A DNA stretch of 64,000 bases. Origin: Williamwhitmania taraxaci (GTDB taxonomy: Bacteria > Bacteroidota > Bacteroidia > Bacteroidales > Williamwhitmaniaceae). Position 1 is the stretch's first letter; each line of letters starts with the position of its first letter. The notes beneath the pieces are model-generated. The model searched no databases, was not told where the DNA came from, and saw only the letters and a list, made by a program, of their open reading frames with translations. Positions 1 through 7,524 of the stretch are shown here, piece after piece. Location: assembly GCF_900096565.1 (NCBI RefSeq), contig NZ_FMYP01000002.1, positions 1 through 64,000 of the forward strand. Reading direction: 5' to 3'. The translations under genes and the position numbers were made by a program.

Positions 1-2
1 GA

Positions 3-311
3 TTTCAAATAGAATTCCTCTACCGAGATGCCAAGCAGTTCACCGGGCTTACCACCTGTCAGGCTAGGAGCAAGAATAAGCTCGATTTCCACTTTAACGC
101 GGCTCTAACAGCGGTAAATATCGCCAAGCAAGACTGGCTCTCAAACAAGGATAACCTCCAAAAAACGTTCTCAATGGCTAATTACAAAACTCTATATAAC
201 AACGCGTTGCTACTGGAACGATTTATGTGTATGTTTGCAATAAACCCAAACACCGCAAAAAATAAAAAAATCGTCAATGATTTGTTGGATTACGGTAAAA
301 TTGCGGCATAA
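3..311 (+). pseudogene. C-terminal part of a DDE transposase, cut by the window edge
   Basis: An open frame runs in from the left edge and stops at TAA 309-311, giving about 102 residues. It contains QIEFLYRDAKQF and later TTCQAR and NKLDFHFNAALTAVNIAK, which resembles the end of the catalytic domain of IS4-superfamily transposases common in Bacteroidetes, where the last acidic residue sits in the segment E-x-L-x-R-D. The upstream part lies outside the window, so I cannot tell whether the gene is intact. It differs from the transposase of the IS at 18434-20132. No terminal inverted repeat was recognised in the 240 bases after it. Confidence 0.65.
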
Positions 312-553
312 ATCTTACCGAACTATTGTTATTGGAGAGCCTGAGTAGAAATATTTCCACTTTCAATAGTAGGGATGTAGTAACATTTGTAGGCTTTCCC
401 ACTGCTTAATCTAGACTAATTATTTATAAACGATTGGTAAAACGAATGATTGTAATATTCTTGTTACGATTGAGAAACAATCCTATATTGCCTAAGTGAT
501 AATTTGATTATGATATCGCTTGTTGTGTCAATAGTAATATAAGGTAATTCTGC

Positions 554-1153
554 ATGAAAAGACTTCTCTCTTTCTTTTTACCTCCAGGACAATGGCACTT
601 CATAGTTGTTATTCTCCTTGGGATATTTTTTGGTCTTGGTGCATTCTCTTTCTACCTGTCAAAGGCTCATAGTTATTTAGGCGATAATCCGGAAACCTGT
701 ATCAATTGCCATATAATGGCACCGCAGTATTCCACATGGAGTCACAGCGCTCATCGCAACTACGCTACCTGCAACGATTGTCATGTCCCCCACAATAATG
801 TATTTAATATGTATTACTTTAAGGCTAAGGACGGAATGCGCCATGCAACCCTATTTACCTTAAGGGCCGAACCTCAGGTTATTCAGATTAAAGATGCGGG
901 TAAGTGGGCCGTACAGTCGAACTGTATCCGCTGCCACGAGAAGCTATTTGCCGATGCCACCACTACAAGTGTAAATCCAATGATTGAAGAGGTTCGAAAG
1001 GGTCGCTTATGCTGGGAGTGTCACCGGGATACACCCCATGGACGCGTAAATGGACTCTCTTCCACGCCCAATGCACGAGTGCCGCTACCTCAAAGTCCTG
1101 TGCCATCTTGGTTGAAGAAGATGATACAACAGGAAAAAACCAACAAGAAATAG
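554..1153 (+). CDS. nrfH: Cytochrome c nitrite reductase small subunit NrfH (tetraheme quinol dehydrogenase)
   Basis: The 199-residue protein has an N-terminal membrane anchor (residues about 15-36) and four CxxCH heme sites: CINCH 49-53, CNDCH 73-77, CIRCH 124-128 and CWECH 153-157. This is the NapC/NirT-family layout of NrfH, which takes electrons from menaquinol and passes them to NrfA at the outer face of the inner membrane. nrfA follows 21 bases downstream, so the pair is almost certainly co-transcribed. No clear Shine-Dalgarno is seen, as is usual in this phylum. The 242 bases upstream hold no gene, and I saw no convincing FNR-type operator there. Confidence 0.95.
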   Translation: MKRLLSFFLPPGQWHFIVVILLGIFFGLGAFSFYLSKAHSYLGDNPETCINCHIMAPQYSTWSHSAHRNYATCNDCHVPHNNVFNMYYFKAKDGMRHATLFTLRAEPQVIQIKDAGKWAVQSNCIRCHEKLFADATTTSVNPMIEEVRKGRLCWECHRDTPHGRVNGLSSTPNARVPLPQSPVPSWLKKMIQQEKTNKK

Positions 1154-1174
1154 AACCCTATAAACCCTATTCAT

Positions 1175-2677
1175 ATGAAGACCATTAGCGATAAGATTAA
1201 AGAAAAACCATGGCTCGGATGGGCTCTCTTTTTAGGAACGGCGGGTGTCGTTTTCTTATTGGGCATGTTGGCCTCCTCCATTATCGAAAGACGTGCGGAA
1301 GCGGTTTTTGCTTATACTCCTATGGTTGAGTATCCTCAAAATGAGCCAAGGAATGAGGTTTGGGGCCAGAACTTCCCACGGGAGTATAATACCTATCTAA
1401 AAACCAGCGATACAACCTTCAAAAGTAAGTTTAACGGTTCTGGAAAGACCGATATGCTTGAGGCTTATCCGGAACTAGTTGTTCTTTGGGCTGGTTATCC
1501 TTTCTCAAAGGAGTATAATCAACCCCGCGGTCACTTTTATGCCATTACCGACGTTCGGAATATACTTCGTACTGGTGCGCCAAAAGACGATCACGATGGA
1601 CCCATGCCGGGTACTTGCTGGACTTGCAAAAGCCCCGATGTTCCCCGTATGATGGCTGAGATAGGACCTACCGAGTTTTATAAAATGAAGTGGGGCGCAT
1701 TGGGGCCACAAATCGTTAACCCAATAGGATGCGGCGATTGTCACGATGCTAAGAATATGAATCTGATTATTACTCGGCCAGCATTGATTGAAGCCTTCGC
1801 TCGTCAAGGGAAAGATATTACAAAAGCAACACATCAAGAGATGCGATCGTTGGTTTGCGCACAGTGCCATGTGGAATACTACTTTAAGGGCGAAGGTAAG
1901 TATCTAACCTTTCCTTGGGATAAGGGAACTTCCATGGAATCGATGGAGGCGTATTACGATTCTACTAAATTCTCCGACTGGACGCATTCCCTTAGCCGTA
2001 CACCTATGATAAAGGCTCAGCACCCCGATTACGAATTATACTTAACCGGAGTTCACCACGATAGAGGTGTATCCTGTGCCGATTGCCACATGCCGTATGT
2101 AAATGAGGGCGGCGTAAAGTTTACCAGTCACCACGCTACCAGCCCCCTTCAAAATGTGGCTAACACTTGCCAGGTTTGTCACCGTGAAGAAACCCAAAAG
2201 TTGGTGGCGAATGTTTACGAGCGTCAAGCAAAAGTGGCCGAAAACAGAGTGACCCTTGAGAAAATTCTTGCTCGAACCCACTTCGAAGCTAAAACTGCTT
2301 GGGATAAAGGTGCAACAGAAAAAGAGATGGCACCTGTTCTCCAACTAATTCGTGCTGCACAATGGCGGTGGGATTTTGTGGCGGCTAGCCATGGCGGATC
2401 ATTCCATGCACCGTTAGAAACAGCACGCATTATAGGTCACGGAATTGAAAAAGCTCAGGATGCCCGCATTGCACTGGCTCGTGTATTGGCTGTGCACGGT
2501 GTCTTGATTGAACCTACAATGCCCGATATATCAACCAAGGCAAAGGCCCAGGAGGTTATTGGCCTCGATATGAAGTCGCTTCGAAAAGAAAAACAAGGCT
2601 TTTTGAAGGAAGTTGTACCAGGTTGGGTGCAAAAGGCAAAAGAACGAGAGTCTACCTATACGGTTAAAAATATGTAG
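1175..2677 (+). CDS. nrfA: Cytochrome c nitrite reductase catalytic subunit NrfA (pentaheme, ammonia-forming)
   Basis: The 500-residue protein has an N-terminal hydrophobic segment (residues about 14-35) followed by five heme sites: CWTCK 148-152, the CxxCK active-site heme typical of NrfA, then CGDCH 186-190, CAQCH 228-232, CADCH 301-305 and CQVCH 332-336. KAQHPDYELYLTGVHHDRG (from residue 280) fits the conserved calcium and active-site region. The enzyme reduces nitrite to ammonium with six electrons in the periplasm, fed by NrfH encoded just upstream. It ends before a strong hairpin terminator. No cytochrome c maturation genes are adjacent, so these must lie elsewhere. The length is normal for the family. 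Confidence 0.97.
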   Translation: MKTISDKIKEKPWLGWALFLGTAGVVFLLGMLASSIIERRAEAVFAYTPMVEYPQNEPRNEVWGQNFPREYNTYLKTSDTTFKSKFNGSGKTDMLEAYPELVVLWAGYPFSKEYNQPRGHFYAITDVRNILRTGAPKDDHDGPMPGTCWTCKSPDVPRMMAEIGPTEFYKMKWGALGPQIVNPIGCGDCHDAKNMNLIITRPALIEAFARQGKDITKATHQEMRSLVCAQCHVEYYFKGEGKYLTFPWDKGTSMESMEAYYDSTKFSDWTHSLSRTPMIKAQHPDYELYLTGVHHDRGVSCADCHMPYVNEGGVKFTSHHATSPLQNVANTCQVCHREETQKLVANVYERQAKVAENRVTLEKILARTHFEAKTAWDKGATEKEMAPVLQLIRAAQWRWDFVAASHGGSFHAPLETARIIGHGIEKAQDARIALARVLAVHGVLIEPTMPDISTKAKAQEVIGLDMKSLRKEKQGFLKEVVPGWVQKAKERESTYTVKNM

Positions 2678-2697
2678 TTGATTCATTTCAACGTTGA

Positions 2698-2733
2698 ACG
2701 GCCGTGTCTTTGTTGGACGCGGCCGTTTTTTTT
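2698..2733 (+). terminator. Rho-independent terminator after nrfHA
   Basis: An 11-bp stem (ACGGCCGTGTC paired with GACGCGGCCGT, one G-T pair) with a 7-base loop is followed by eight T residues. It starts 20 bases after the nrfA stop codon and separates nrfHA from the convergent gene that ends at 2738. Confidence 0.9.
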
Positions 2734-2737
2734 CAAA

Positions 2738-3190
2738 TCAATATATAAATGGGATTAAGCGCCAACTACGCTTTTTATAAATTTCATACTCACTAAACTG
2801 CTTCTCAAGCAATCGCTCCTCAACCGAAATCTTGGCGAGTATTACTATTGCTAGGGCCACCATTCCTACCGCCTTTATCATCGACGGGCCATCAAGGGTG
2901 ATGGGGACAGTAAAAAGGAATACCGCTAAATACATTGGATTTCTGATGATTTTAAATGGCCCAGCCGTTATGAGTTTACTCCCGTTTCGTGGGGTAGGAT
3001 ATGCCGAGAATTGATTCAACCCAACTGCAAAAATGGCTATGATTCCAAGCACCATACCCGAAACTTGTAGGATTAATAGCAGATAACTTCGATGGGCAAC
3101 TATTGGTCCAAGTAGGAGTAATACTGCAATCAATCCAAACTGCAAAAAGGTTAAGCCTTTGGTCGCGAGAAAAGTGCCAAGGTTGTTCAT
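2738..3190 (-). CDS. Small membrane methyltransferase of the isoprenylcysteine carboxyl methyltransferase (ICMT/PEMT) type
   Basis: The 150-residue, mostly hydrophobic protein has about four membrane segments. Its C-terminal half carries the family signature: GPFKIIRNPMYLAV (residues about 77-90), matching the G-P-[FY]-x3-R-[HN]-P-x-Y motif of SAM-dependent ICMT/PEMT enzymes, then VEERLLEKQFSEYEIYKKR, the conserved EE...EY stretch. Bacterial members methylate lipids or unknown small substrates, so the substrate cannot be named. It lies 6 bases after the CPBP-protease gene on the same strand, so the two are translated from one message. Together they resemble the eukaryotic CAAX pair Rce1 and ICMT; that functional link is inference. 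Confidence 0.8.
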   Translation of the reverse strand: MNNLGTFLATKGLTFLQFGLIAVLLLLGPIVAHRSYLLLILQVSGMVLGIIAIFAVGLNQFSAYPTPRNGSKLITAGPFKIIRNPMYLAVFLFTVPITLDGPSMIKAVGMVALAIVILAKISVEERLLEKQFSEYEIYKKRSWRLIPFIY

Positions 3191-3196
3191 TTGACG

Positions 3197-3925
3197 TTAA
3201 ATATAACCAAGAGTTACGGCTAAAAATCCTGCTCCATTTATTATTGCGTGAATAGCTATGGAAACTTTTACGTTGTTGGTCTTCTGGTAGGCAAAGGTGG
3301 TAATAAATAGGGTAGGAAGAAGAATTATAATGAGATTAAGTCCAAAGGGAATATGGAACACCAACCATATAATACCATTGTAAAACCAAGTATGTTTGCC
3401 GAATACTTTGATCTGTTTGGGGAAGATATAGCCCCTCCAAAAAAACTCCTCGCCTACAATGTTTAAAAAAAACATAGGCAGCCAAGCCAGCAGTATCCAA
3501 CGGTTGTCGGAGTTTATCTTTGGTATCTCCAAAAATGGAGGTTGTGTTGATATATTCGGGAATATACCTTTTAAAAGGACGGTGATGAATCCCGTCAGAA
3601 TCAGGATAAGGATCACCCCAAGTCCTATCCACAACCAATCCTCACTCTTTAGTGTTTTGAACCGGATTCGGCTCAAAAACGATTGCCACGTGAGGTGCTT
3701 TTGCTCTAATCTAACAAGTATAATGGTGGCGAGAAGCATTGGAAGGAAAACAATAACGCTTGAGGCAATAAACCAAGAAATTATGGGTTCGAGCATGAAC
3801 GTTTTCGTAATCCACGGAATTGCGATACTGGTGGTACCAAAAAGTGCCGCCAACGTTATTCCTGCAATAATGATGGATGAACCAAGACCTAAGGGGCGAA
3901 TTTCCTGATGCTGCTTTGCTTTCAT
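3197..3925 (-). CDS. CPBP-family intramembrane metalloprotease (CAAX protease Rce1-like/Abi)
   Basis: The 242-residue protein has seven or eight hydrophobic segments. The four CPBP motifs are in order: GEEFFWRGYIF (the EExxxR glutamates and arginine), then LVFHIPFG (FxxxH), then HAIINGAG (HxxxN/G). These residues form the metal site of Rce1-type glutamyl proteases, which cut within the membrane. In bacteria the family includes bacteriocin self-immunity proteins and maturation proteases; no bacteriocin gene is seen nearby. It is the first gene of a two-gene unit with the ICMT-like methyltransferase 6 bases downstream. All expected motif residues are present, so activity is plausible. The target is unknown. 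Confidence 0.9.
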   Translation of the reverse strand: MKAKQHQEIRPLGLGSSIIIAGITLAALFGTTSIAIPWITKTFMLEPIISWFIASSVIVFLPMLLATIILVRLEQKHLTWQSFLSRIRFKTLKSEDWLWIGLGVILILILTGFITVLLKGIFPNISTQPPFLEIPKINSDNRWILLAWLPMFFLNIVGEEFFWRGYIFPKQIKVFGKHTWFYNGIIWLVFHIPFGLNLIIILLPTLFITTFAYQKTNNVKVSIAIHAIINGAGFLAVTLGYI

Positions 3926-4084
3926 ATACTTGGGAGATATTATGTTTGCATTATATTTTCATCATTACGGTTGAACTATCCCAATACTCTAATGCTTCAA
4001 AACAAATTCTGACCTAAGACGCAATTAAGGTAGTATAAATTGATCAATGATTTCAAACTCCCATGATATAACTCGTCAAAAATC

Positions 4085-4130
4085 AAATAAAAACAAATGC
4101 GAGGCCGTTGGTTGTTCCAAAGCCTCGCAT
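4085..4130 (-). terminator. Terminator downstream of the decayed ABC transporter gene
   Basis: Read on the minus strand, a 9-bp stem (ATGCGAGGC with GCCTCGCAT, 4097-4105 and 4122-4130) is followed by a T-rich tract (TTGTTTTTATTTG). It lies about 30 bases past the stop of the gene remnant at 4163-4321 and no longer serves an intact gene. Confidence 0.75.
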
Positions 4131-4162
4131 CGGTTTGTGTCGGGAGTATTTATTTGAATTTC

Positions 4163-4321
4163 TTATGCCTCTGCATAGTGGTAGTTGGGTTGCTCAATGG
4201 CAACCTTTCCATCAAAAAGGTGGATGATTCGGTGGGCGTTTTGCGCATCGGAAGGGGAACGGGTTAGCATTACCATAGTTGTTCCCTACTTGATCCGCTC
4301 CATAACTTCTTTTCCATTGAA
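4163..4321 (-). pseudogene. Remnant of an ABC transporter ATPase (MacB/LolD-like), C-terminal end only
   Basis: On the minus strand one frame reads NGKEVMERIK, a TAG stop, then GTTMVMLTRSPSDAQ and AHRIIHLFDGKVAIEQ before the stop at 4163-4165. This matches the end of MacB/LolD-type ATPases, whose H-loop region normally reads GTTIVMVTHSP and is followed by A-x-R-I-I-x-L-x-D-G. Only about 50 codons remain, there is an in-frame stop, and the H-loop histidine has become arginine. The upstream part is missing: the homology ends exactly where the 83-bp tRNA-flank repeat begins (4322). A terminator still follows at 4085-4130. The gene was evidently truncated by a rearrangement at the tRNA-Arg locus. 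Confidence 0.75.
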
Positions 4322-4404
4322 CCTGTCTTGCTGTTTGGCTAATGGGTTGAAAAGCAAAAGAGGACAAGCATTGCTGCTTATCCTCTAGTGACCCCGACAG
4401 GATT
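4322..4404. repeat. Direct repeat copy 1: tRNA-Arg 3' end plus terminator
   Basis: These 83 bases are repeated, identically by eye, at 4426-4508. On the minus strand the unit consists of the last 16 bases of tRNA-Arg(ACG), its hairpin terminator (4359-4386) and a further stretch downstream. In this copy the rest of the tRNA is missing, leaving a tRNA tail and an orphan terminator. A 21-base spacer (4405-4425) separates the copies. The arrangement looks like the scar of an integration or unequal exchange at the tRNA 3' end. Confidence 0.85.
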
Positions 4405-4425
4405 AGTTCGCGAAAAGCTCATGAT

Positions 4426-4508
4426 CCTGTCTTGCTGTTTGGCTAATGGGTTGAAAAGCAAAAGAGGACAAGCATTGCTGCTTATCCTCTAGTGACCCCG
4501 ACAGGATT
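4426..4508. repeat. Direct repeat copy 2, overlapping the intact tRNA-Arg
   Basis: This is the second copy of the 83-base unit at 4322-4404. Here the tRNA part is continuous with the complete tRNA-Arg gene at 4493-4566, and the hairpin at 4463-4490 is its working terminator. A shorter related copy, with one base changed in the hairpin loop, follows the second tRNA gene at 4808-4860. Confidence 0.85.
4463..4490 (-). terminator. Terminator of the first tRNA-Arg gene
   Basis: On the minus strand AGAGGATAAGCA pairs with TGCTTGTCCTCT (one G-U pair, loop of four) and is followed by TTTGCTTTTC. The hairpin starts two bases after the tRNA 3' end. The same structure occurs at 4359-4386 (orphan copy) and at 4815-4842 (second tRNA). 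Confidence 0.8.
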
Positions 4509-4566
4509 CAAACCTGTAACCTTCTGATCCGTAGTCAAATGCTCTATTCAGTTAAGCTACGGGGCC
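4493..4566 (-). tRNA. tRNA-Arg (anticodon ACG), copy 1
   Basis: The 74-base cloverleaf on the minus strand has acceptor GGCCCCG with CGGGGTC (one G-U pair), D arm GCTT...GAGC, anticodon stem TTTGA/TCAGA with loop CTACGGA (anticodon ACG), T stem ACAGG/CCTGT with loop TTTGAAT, and discriminator A. CCA is not encoded. A TATATTTG promoter element lies 17 bases upstream. The gene is identical in sequence to the second copy at 4845-4918. Confidence 0.97.
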
Positions 4567-4582
4567 GTTGTTATTGAGAGTG

Positions 4583-4590
4583 CAAATATA
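4583..4590 (-). promoter_or_regulatory. -7 promoter element of tRNA-Arg copy 1
   Basis: TATATTTG on the minus strand fits the Bacteroidetes TAnnTTTG consensus. The same octamer sits at the same distance upstream of the second tRNA (4935-4942), so the duplication included the promoter. Confidence 0.65.
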
Positions 4591-4814
4591 GCTCAATTTT
4601 TTTAATCACCTACTGCTTGTGTGTCTAAATACGGCCTTTCTATCCGTTTTATTGGTAGTGTTTTGGTTTTATCTACACAATGGGCTCCTTGTTCCCAAGT
4701 TTAATCACAGTTCAGGATTAGATCTTGGTAGCGACTGTGTTGTTCTGATCGCTTTTAACCGATTAATGGCCTCAGGTTTGATTGACTCTGTCTTCGAAAC
4801 TCTGTAAAAGCAAA

Positions 4815-4842
4815 AGAGGACAAGCATTACTGCTTATCCTCT
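4815..4842 (-). terminator. Terminator of the second tRNA-Arg gene
   Basis: This is the same hairpin as at 4463-4490 with one base changed in the loop, followed on the minus strand by TTTGCTTTTAC. It lies two bases past the 3' end of the tRNA. Confidence 0.8.
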
Positions 4843-4844
4843 AG

Positions 4845-4918
4845 TGACCCCGACAGGATTCAAACCTGTAACCTTCTGATCCGTAGTCAAATGCTCTATT
4901 CAGTTAAGCTACGGGGCC
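4845..4918 (-). tRNA. tRNA-Arg (anticodon ACG), copy 2
   Basis: A 74-base tRNA identical to the copy at 4493-4566, on the same strand and 278 bases away. Anticodon loop CTACGGA, no encoded CCA. The first 16 bases of 3' sequence and the terminator also match, which indicates tandem duplication of the whole transcription unit. Confidence 0.97.
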
Positions 4919-4934
4919 TTGATTATTTCGGGTG

Positions 4935-4942
4935 CAAATATA
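4935..4942 (-). promoter_or_regulatory. -7 promoter element of tRNA-Arg copy 2
   Basis: TATATTTG on the minus strand, 17 bases upstream of the tRNA, at the same spacing as in copy 1. Confidence 0.65.
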
Positions 4943-5090
4943 GGGATAATTCCTTCAATTATCCAAATATTGCTGAGAAAAAACGATGGGAATGCCAATA
5001 ATATTTACAATTGACTGAATTTTAGACCAGTTTTTTTGTTTGCCGATTCGGGTTGTATTTACATTACTTAGGACCGGAGGGTAATGGATA

Positions 5091-5118
5091 AAAAAAAATC
5101 CCGGTTACCCGGGATTTT
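5091..5118 (-). terminator. Terminator after rplS
   Basis: On the minus strand, ATCCCGG and CCGGGAT form a 7-bp stem with a GTAA loop, followed by a run of eight T residues. It begins a few bases past the rplS stop codon. Confidence 0.9.
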
Positions 5119-5120
5119 CT

Positions 5121-5486
5121 TTATTCTACTTTCATTCTCTTTTCCTTGATTCTAGCTTTCTTACCAGTGAGTTTTCTAATGTAGAAAATTCTAGCACGAC
5201 GAACACGACCAGCCTTGTTTAACTCGATCTTGTCGATAAAGGGAGAGTTGATAGGGATAATTCGCTCTACACCGATTCCATTAGATATTTTTCTAATGGT
5301 AAATGTTTGGGTCTTACCAGCACCTTTTCTTTGGATAACCACACCACGGAAACTTTGAACACGTTCTTTGTTTCCCTCTTTGATTTTGTAATCAACGGTA
5401 ATGGTATCGCCACTCTTGAAATTTGGGTATTCTTTCTGACCCACATTCTCAAATGCTGCTTCCGCAATTTTAATTAATTCTTCCAT
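5121..5486 (-). CDS. rplS: 50S ribosomal protein bL19
   Basis: The 121-residue protein has normal bL19 length and carries the conserved blocks FKSGDTITVDYKIKEGNKER, SFRGVVIQRKGAG, TFTIRKIS, GVERIIPINSP and RRARIFYIRKLTGKKARIKEK. bL19 sits at the interface of the ribosomal subunits. The gene stands alone here, not in the rpsP-rimM-trmD-rplS order known from many bacteria, with its own promoter (5563-5593) and terminator (5091-5118). The start ATG fits the family N-terminus. Confidence 0.98.
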   Translation of the reverse strand: MEELIKIAEAAFENVGQKEYPNFKSGDTITVDYKIKEGNKERVQSFRGVVIQRKGAGKTQTFTIRKISNGIGVERIIPINSPFIDKIELNKAGRVRRARIFYIRKLTGKKARIKEKRMKVE

Positions 5487-5562
5487 TGCATTGTTAGTTT
5501 GGTAAGCGTTAGTGGAATATTACAGACACCTTAGTTCTGGTAAGAGATTCCATTTCGAGCCG

Positions 5563-5593
5563 CAAATGTAGCGCTTTTTGCTTTAAATGCAAA
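5563..5593 (-). promoter_or_regulatory. Bacteroidetes-type promoter of rplS
   Basis: On the minus strand TTTG (5590-5593) and TACATTTG (5563-5570) are separated by 19 bases, matching the -33 TTTG / -7 TAnnTTTG consensus of the phylum. The element lies about 75 bases ahead of the rplS start. It is one of the clearest promoter matches in the window. Confidence 0.75.
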
Positions 5594-5633
5594 TGCATTT
5601 AGGTGATAATTTATCTTTTGTTGGGTGTAAATA

Positions 5634-5663
5634 AAGAAGGCGGTTTATCACCGCCTTCTTTAT
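5634..5663 (-). terminator. Terminator after the C69 peptidase gene
   Basis: The stem AAGAAGGCGG / CCGCCTTCTT has a short loop (TTTATCA on the plus strand) and is followed by T-rich sequence on both sides, so it could act in both directions. It lies 8 bases past the stop at 5671. Confidence 0.85.
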
Positions 5664-5670
5664 TTTTAAT

Positions 5671-7419
5671 CTAGTGTGCAGCACCAATAACTTTTTTCTC
5701 GTTACCGGTATCTTCCACAATCTTTTTCTTCCACCATTCAGGCAGCGCAGGCTGGTTTGGGGAAACCATCATTCCATAGCCATTATCCATAAACTTGCCA
5801 TCCTTTTCCTTCTTAACATTACCATCCATATACTTTACAAGGAGGTAGTTGCTAAGTTCTTCCCACCGTTTTACTGTTGAATTTCCAGTGTTAACGCTGT
5901 AGTCTGTTAGAAACTCGACAGCCAATTTTGGGTCGGTATCATAAAGCATTTTGGCTCCATTGTCGATAGCGGCGGTTAGTGCCAGATACTTAGATTCTAG
6001 GTCGGATTGAACTTTTGCAACGTCGGTGTGCATGGCATCGTAGCGAAGGTAAGCAAAGTTCGAAACCCTGTTAAATATCCAGTGTGCGGACGTTGGGCTA
6101 TAGGTCATCATGTCGCCATTACCAACAGCAAATGCTTCGGGAACGCGTGTCATGCTGCAATACATTGGGGAATATACTGTAGAAGCTGCATCGTCAACCC
6201 CAAACCAAAGAATACCACCAATTTCGCGTGGTAACCAGCTGCGCATTTGAGCTACATAGCTCCAACCGGTTTGTTGGGTTGCAGTGGCTCTTTCATGGCA
6301 GTAGTTCTGGCCATTATAGCTCCATGTCATTGGTCTCCAACGGTAAGGAAGGTGGTGTGGACCAGCTCCTATGTCGGCCGACATATCCAACTCCGTTCCT
6401 TCAAGATGGTCGCGCATGAATGTCATTACATCGTGAACGGAAATTTTTCTGTCTGGTTTAACATACAGAGGCATACGGTTCTGTAGGTTTTCGCCCTTCA
6501 CATAATCAAGGTATTGCTGCATGTCGGGGTTAATTTCTTTGAACATTGACCATACACGTATCTCGCAGAAGCGAGCAGCACTAAAATCAACCGGAGCATA
6601 GGTGTCGGAGAAGCTGAAATCTTTGTCTTCGCCAGTAAAGTATTTTTTCTCACGAGCAAAGGTGATTACGTCGGCTGCATAAACAATTTCGATTCCTGGT
6701 TCATTGATCTTATCCATATTCTTAGAAGAAATGGATGTTTTCATATTCTCGAGGGTGAATTGACGAATACGCGCTTGGTTGGCATGGCCCGAAACATAAC
6801 CATCTGGAATGCGAACTGCAACCCAAACTGCTCCTCTATTTGTATTTGATGCAATTTTGGTTTTTTTGTTCGTTACCATGTTCGTTCCTTTGCCAATCAT
6901 CTCAAGTATCCAAACTTCATTTGGGTCAGCAATTGAGAATGATTCTCCTTCGGAGGCATATCCATACTCAGCAATAAGTTCTGCCATTACTTTAATTGCC
7001 TCACGAGCAGTTTTCGAACGTTCTAGAGCGATATAGATAAGGCTGCCATAGTCAATAATTGCAGTAGTATCTACAAGTTCTTCTCTACCTCCATAAGTAG
7101 TCTCACCAATGGTTACTTGGTACTCGTTCATGTTGCCCACACCACTGTAGGTTTGTGCTACCTGAGCAATTTTACCAAGGGGCTTACCTGTATCCCATTC
7201 GGTGATGAGCCTAAAGGTTCCTGCTGAATAGGTCCTAGCCGGCCGGAAGTAAAGTTCACCATATAGTACGTGCGAGTCGGCTGAATAGGAAATTATGGTG
7301 GAACCATCCTTCGAGGCCCCCTTTGTGATTAAAAAGTTGGTGCAAGCCATCGTTGAACTTGCCTGAAGTAATAACCCTAGCAGGGCTACACTTGTGGCTT
7401 TGATGATTGTTTTTCTCAT
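5671..7419 (-). CDS. C69-family dipeptidase (PepD/U34 type), secreted
   Basis: The 582-residue protein has a signal peptide (residues 1 to about 25, ending SSTMA) directly followed by CTNFLITKGASKDGSTI. In C69 (Ntn-hydrolase) peptidases a Cys exposed by removal of the propeptide is the nucleophile, and C26 fills that place. Further family blocks are YSADSHVLYGELYFRPA, ESFSIADPNEVWILEMIGKG, ASNTNRGAVWVAVRIPDG and SWLPREIGGILWFGVDDA. Members cleave dipeptides in the periplasm or outside the cell. The gene has its own terminator and is not closely spaced to neighbours, so it is probably monocistronic. The length is usual for secreted Bacteroidetes members. Confidence 0.93.
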   Translation of the reverse strand: MRKTIIKATSVALLGLLLQASSTMACTNFLITKGASKDGSTIISYSADSHVLYGELYFRPARTYSAGTFRLITEWDTGKPLGKIAQVAQTYSGVGNMNEYQVTIGETTYGGREELVDTTAIIDYGSLIYIALERSKTAREAIKVMAELIAEYGYASEGESFSIADPNEVWILEMIGKGTNMVTNKKTKIASNTNRGAVWVAVRIPDGYVSGHANQARIRQFTLENMKTSISSKNMDKINEPGIEIVYAADVITFAREKKYFTGEDKDFSFSDTYAPVDFSAARFCEIRVWSMFKEINPDMQQYLDYVKGENLQNRMPLYVKPDRKISVHDVMTFMRDHLEGTELDMSADIGAGPHHLPYRWRPMTWSYNGQNYCHERATATQQTGWSYVAQMRSWLPREIGGILWFGVDDAASTVYSPMYCSMTRVPEAFAVGNGDMMTYSPTSAHWIFNRVSNFAYLRYDAMHTDVAKVQSDLESKYLALTAAIDNGAKMLYDTDPKLAVEFLTDYSVNTGNSTVKRWEELSNYLLVKYMDGNVKKEKDGKFMDNGYGMMVSPNQPALPEWWKKKIVEDTGNEKKVIGAAH

Positions 7420-7524
7420 GGTATAGGGTTAGATGTTAATTTATTAGATTGAAAAATAGTGTAAGAGTGATTTTGTTTACTGCTTTAATTTGTCTGCTAT
7501 TTGACCGTTTATTTGTTCGGTGGT

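Noticed and set aside
480-550. FNR-type operator ahead of nrfH
   Set aside because: TTGAT-TATG-ATATC near 506 matches only one half of TTGAT-N4-ATCAA, so the match is too weak.
1505-2430. Minus-strand open frames across nrfA
   Set aside because: They are frames opposite a gene with all five heme motifs and have no recognisable protein features.
4619-4807. Small open frame of 62 codons between the two tRNA-Arg genes
   Set aside because: No recognisable family, no promoter or ribosome site, and it lies between duplicated tRNA units.
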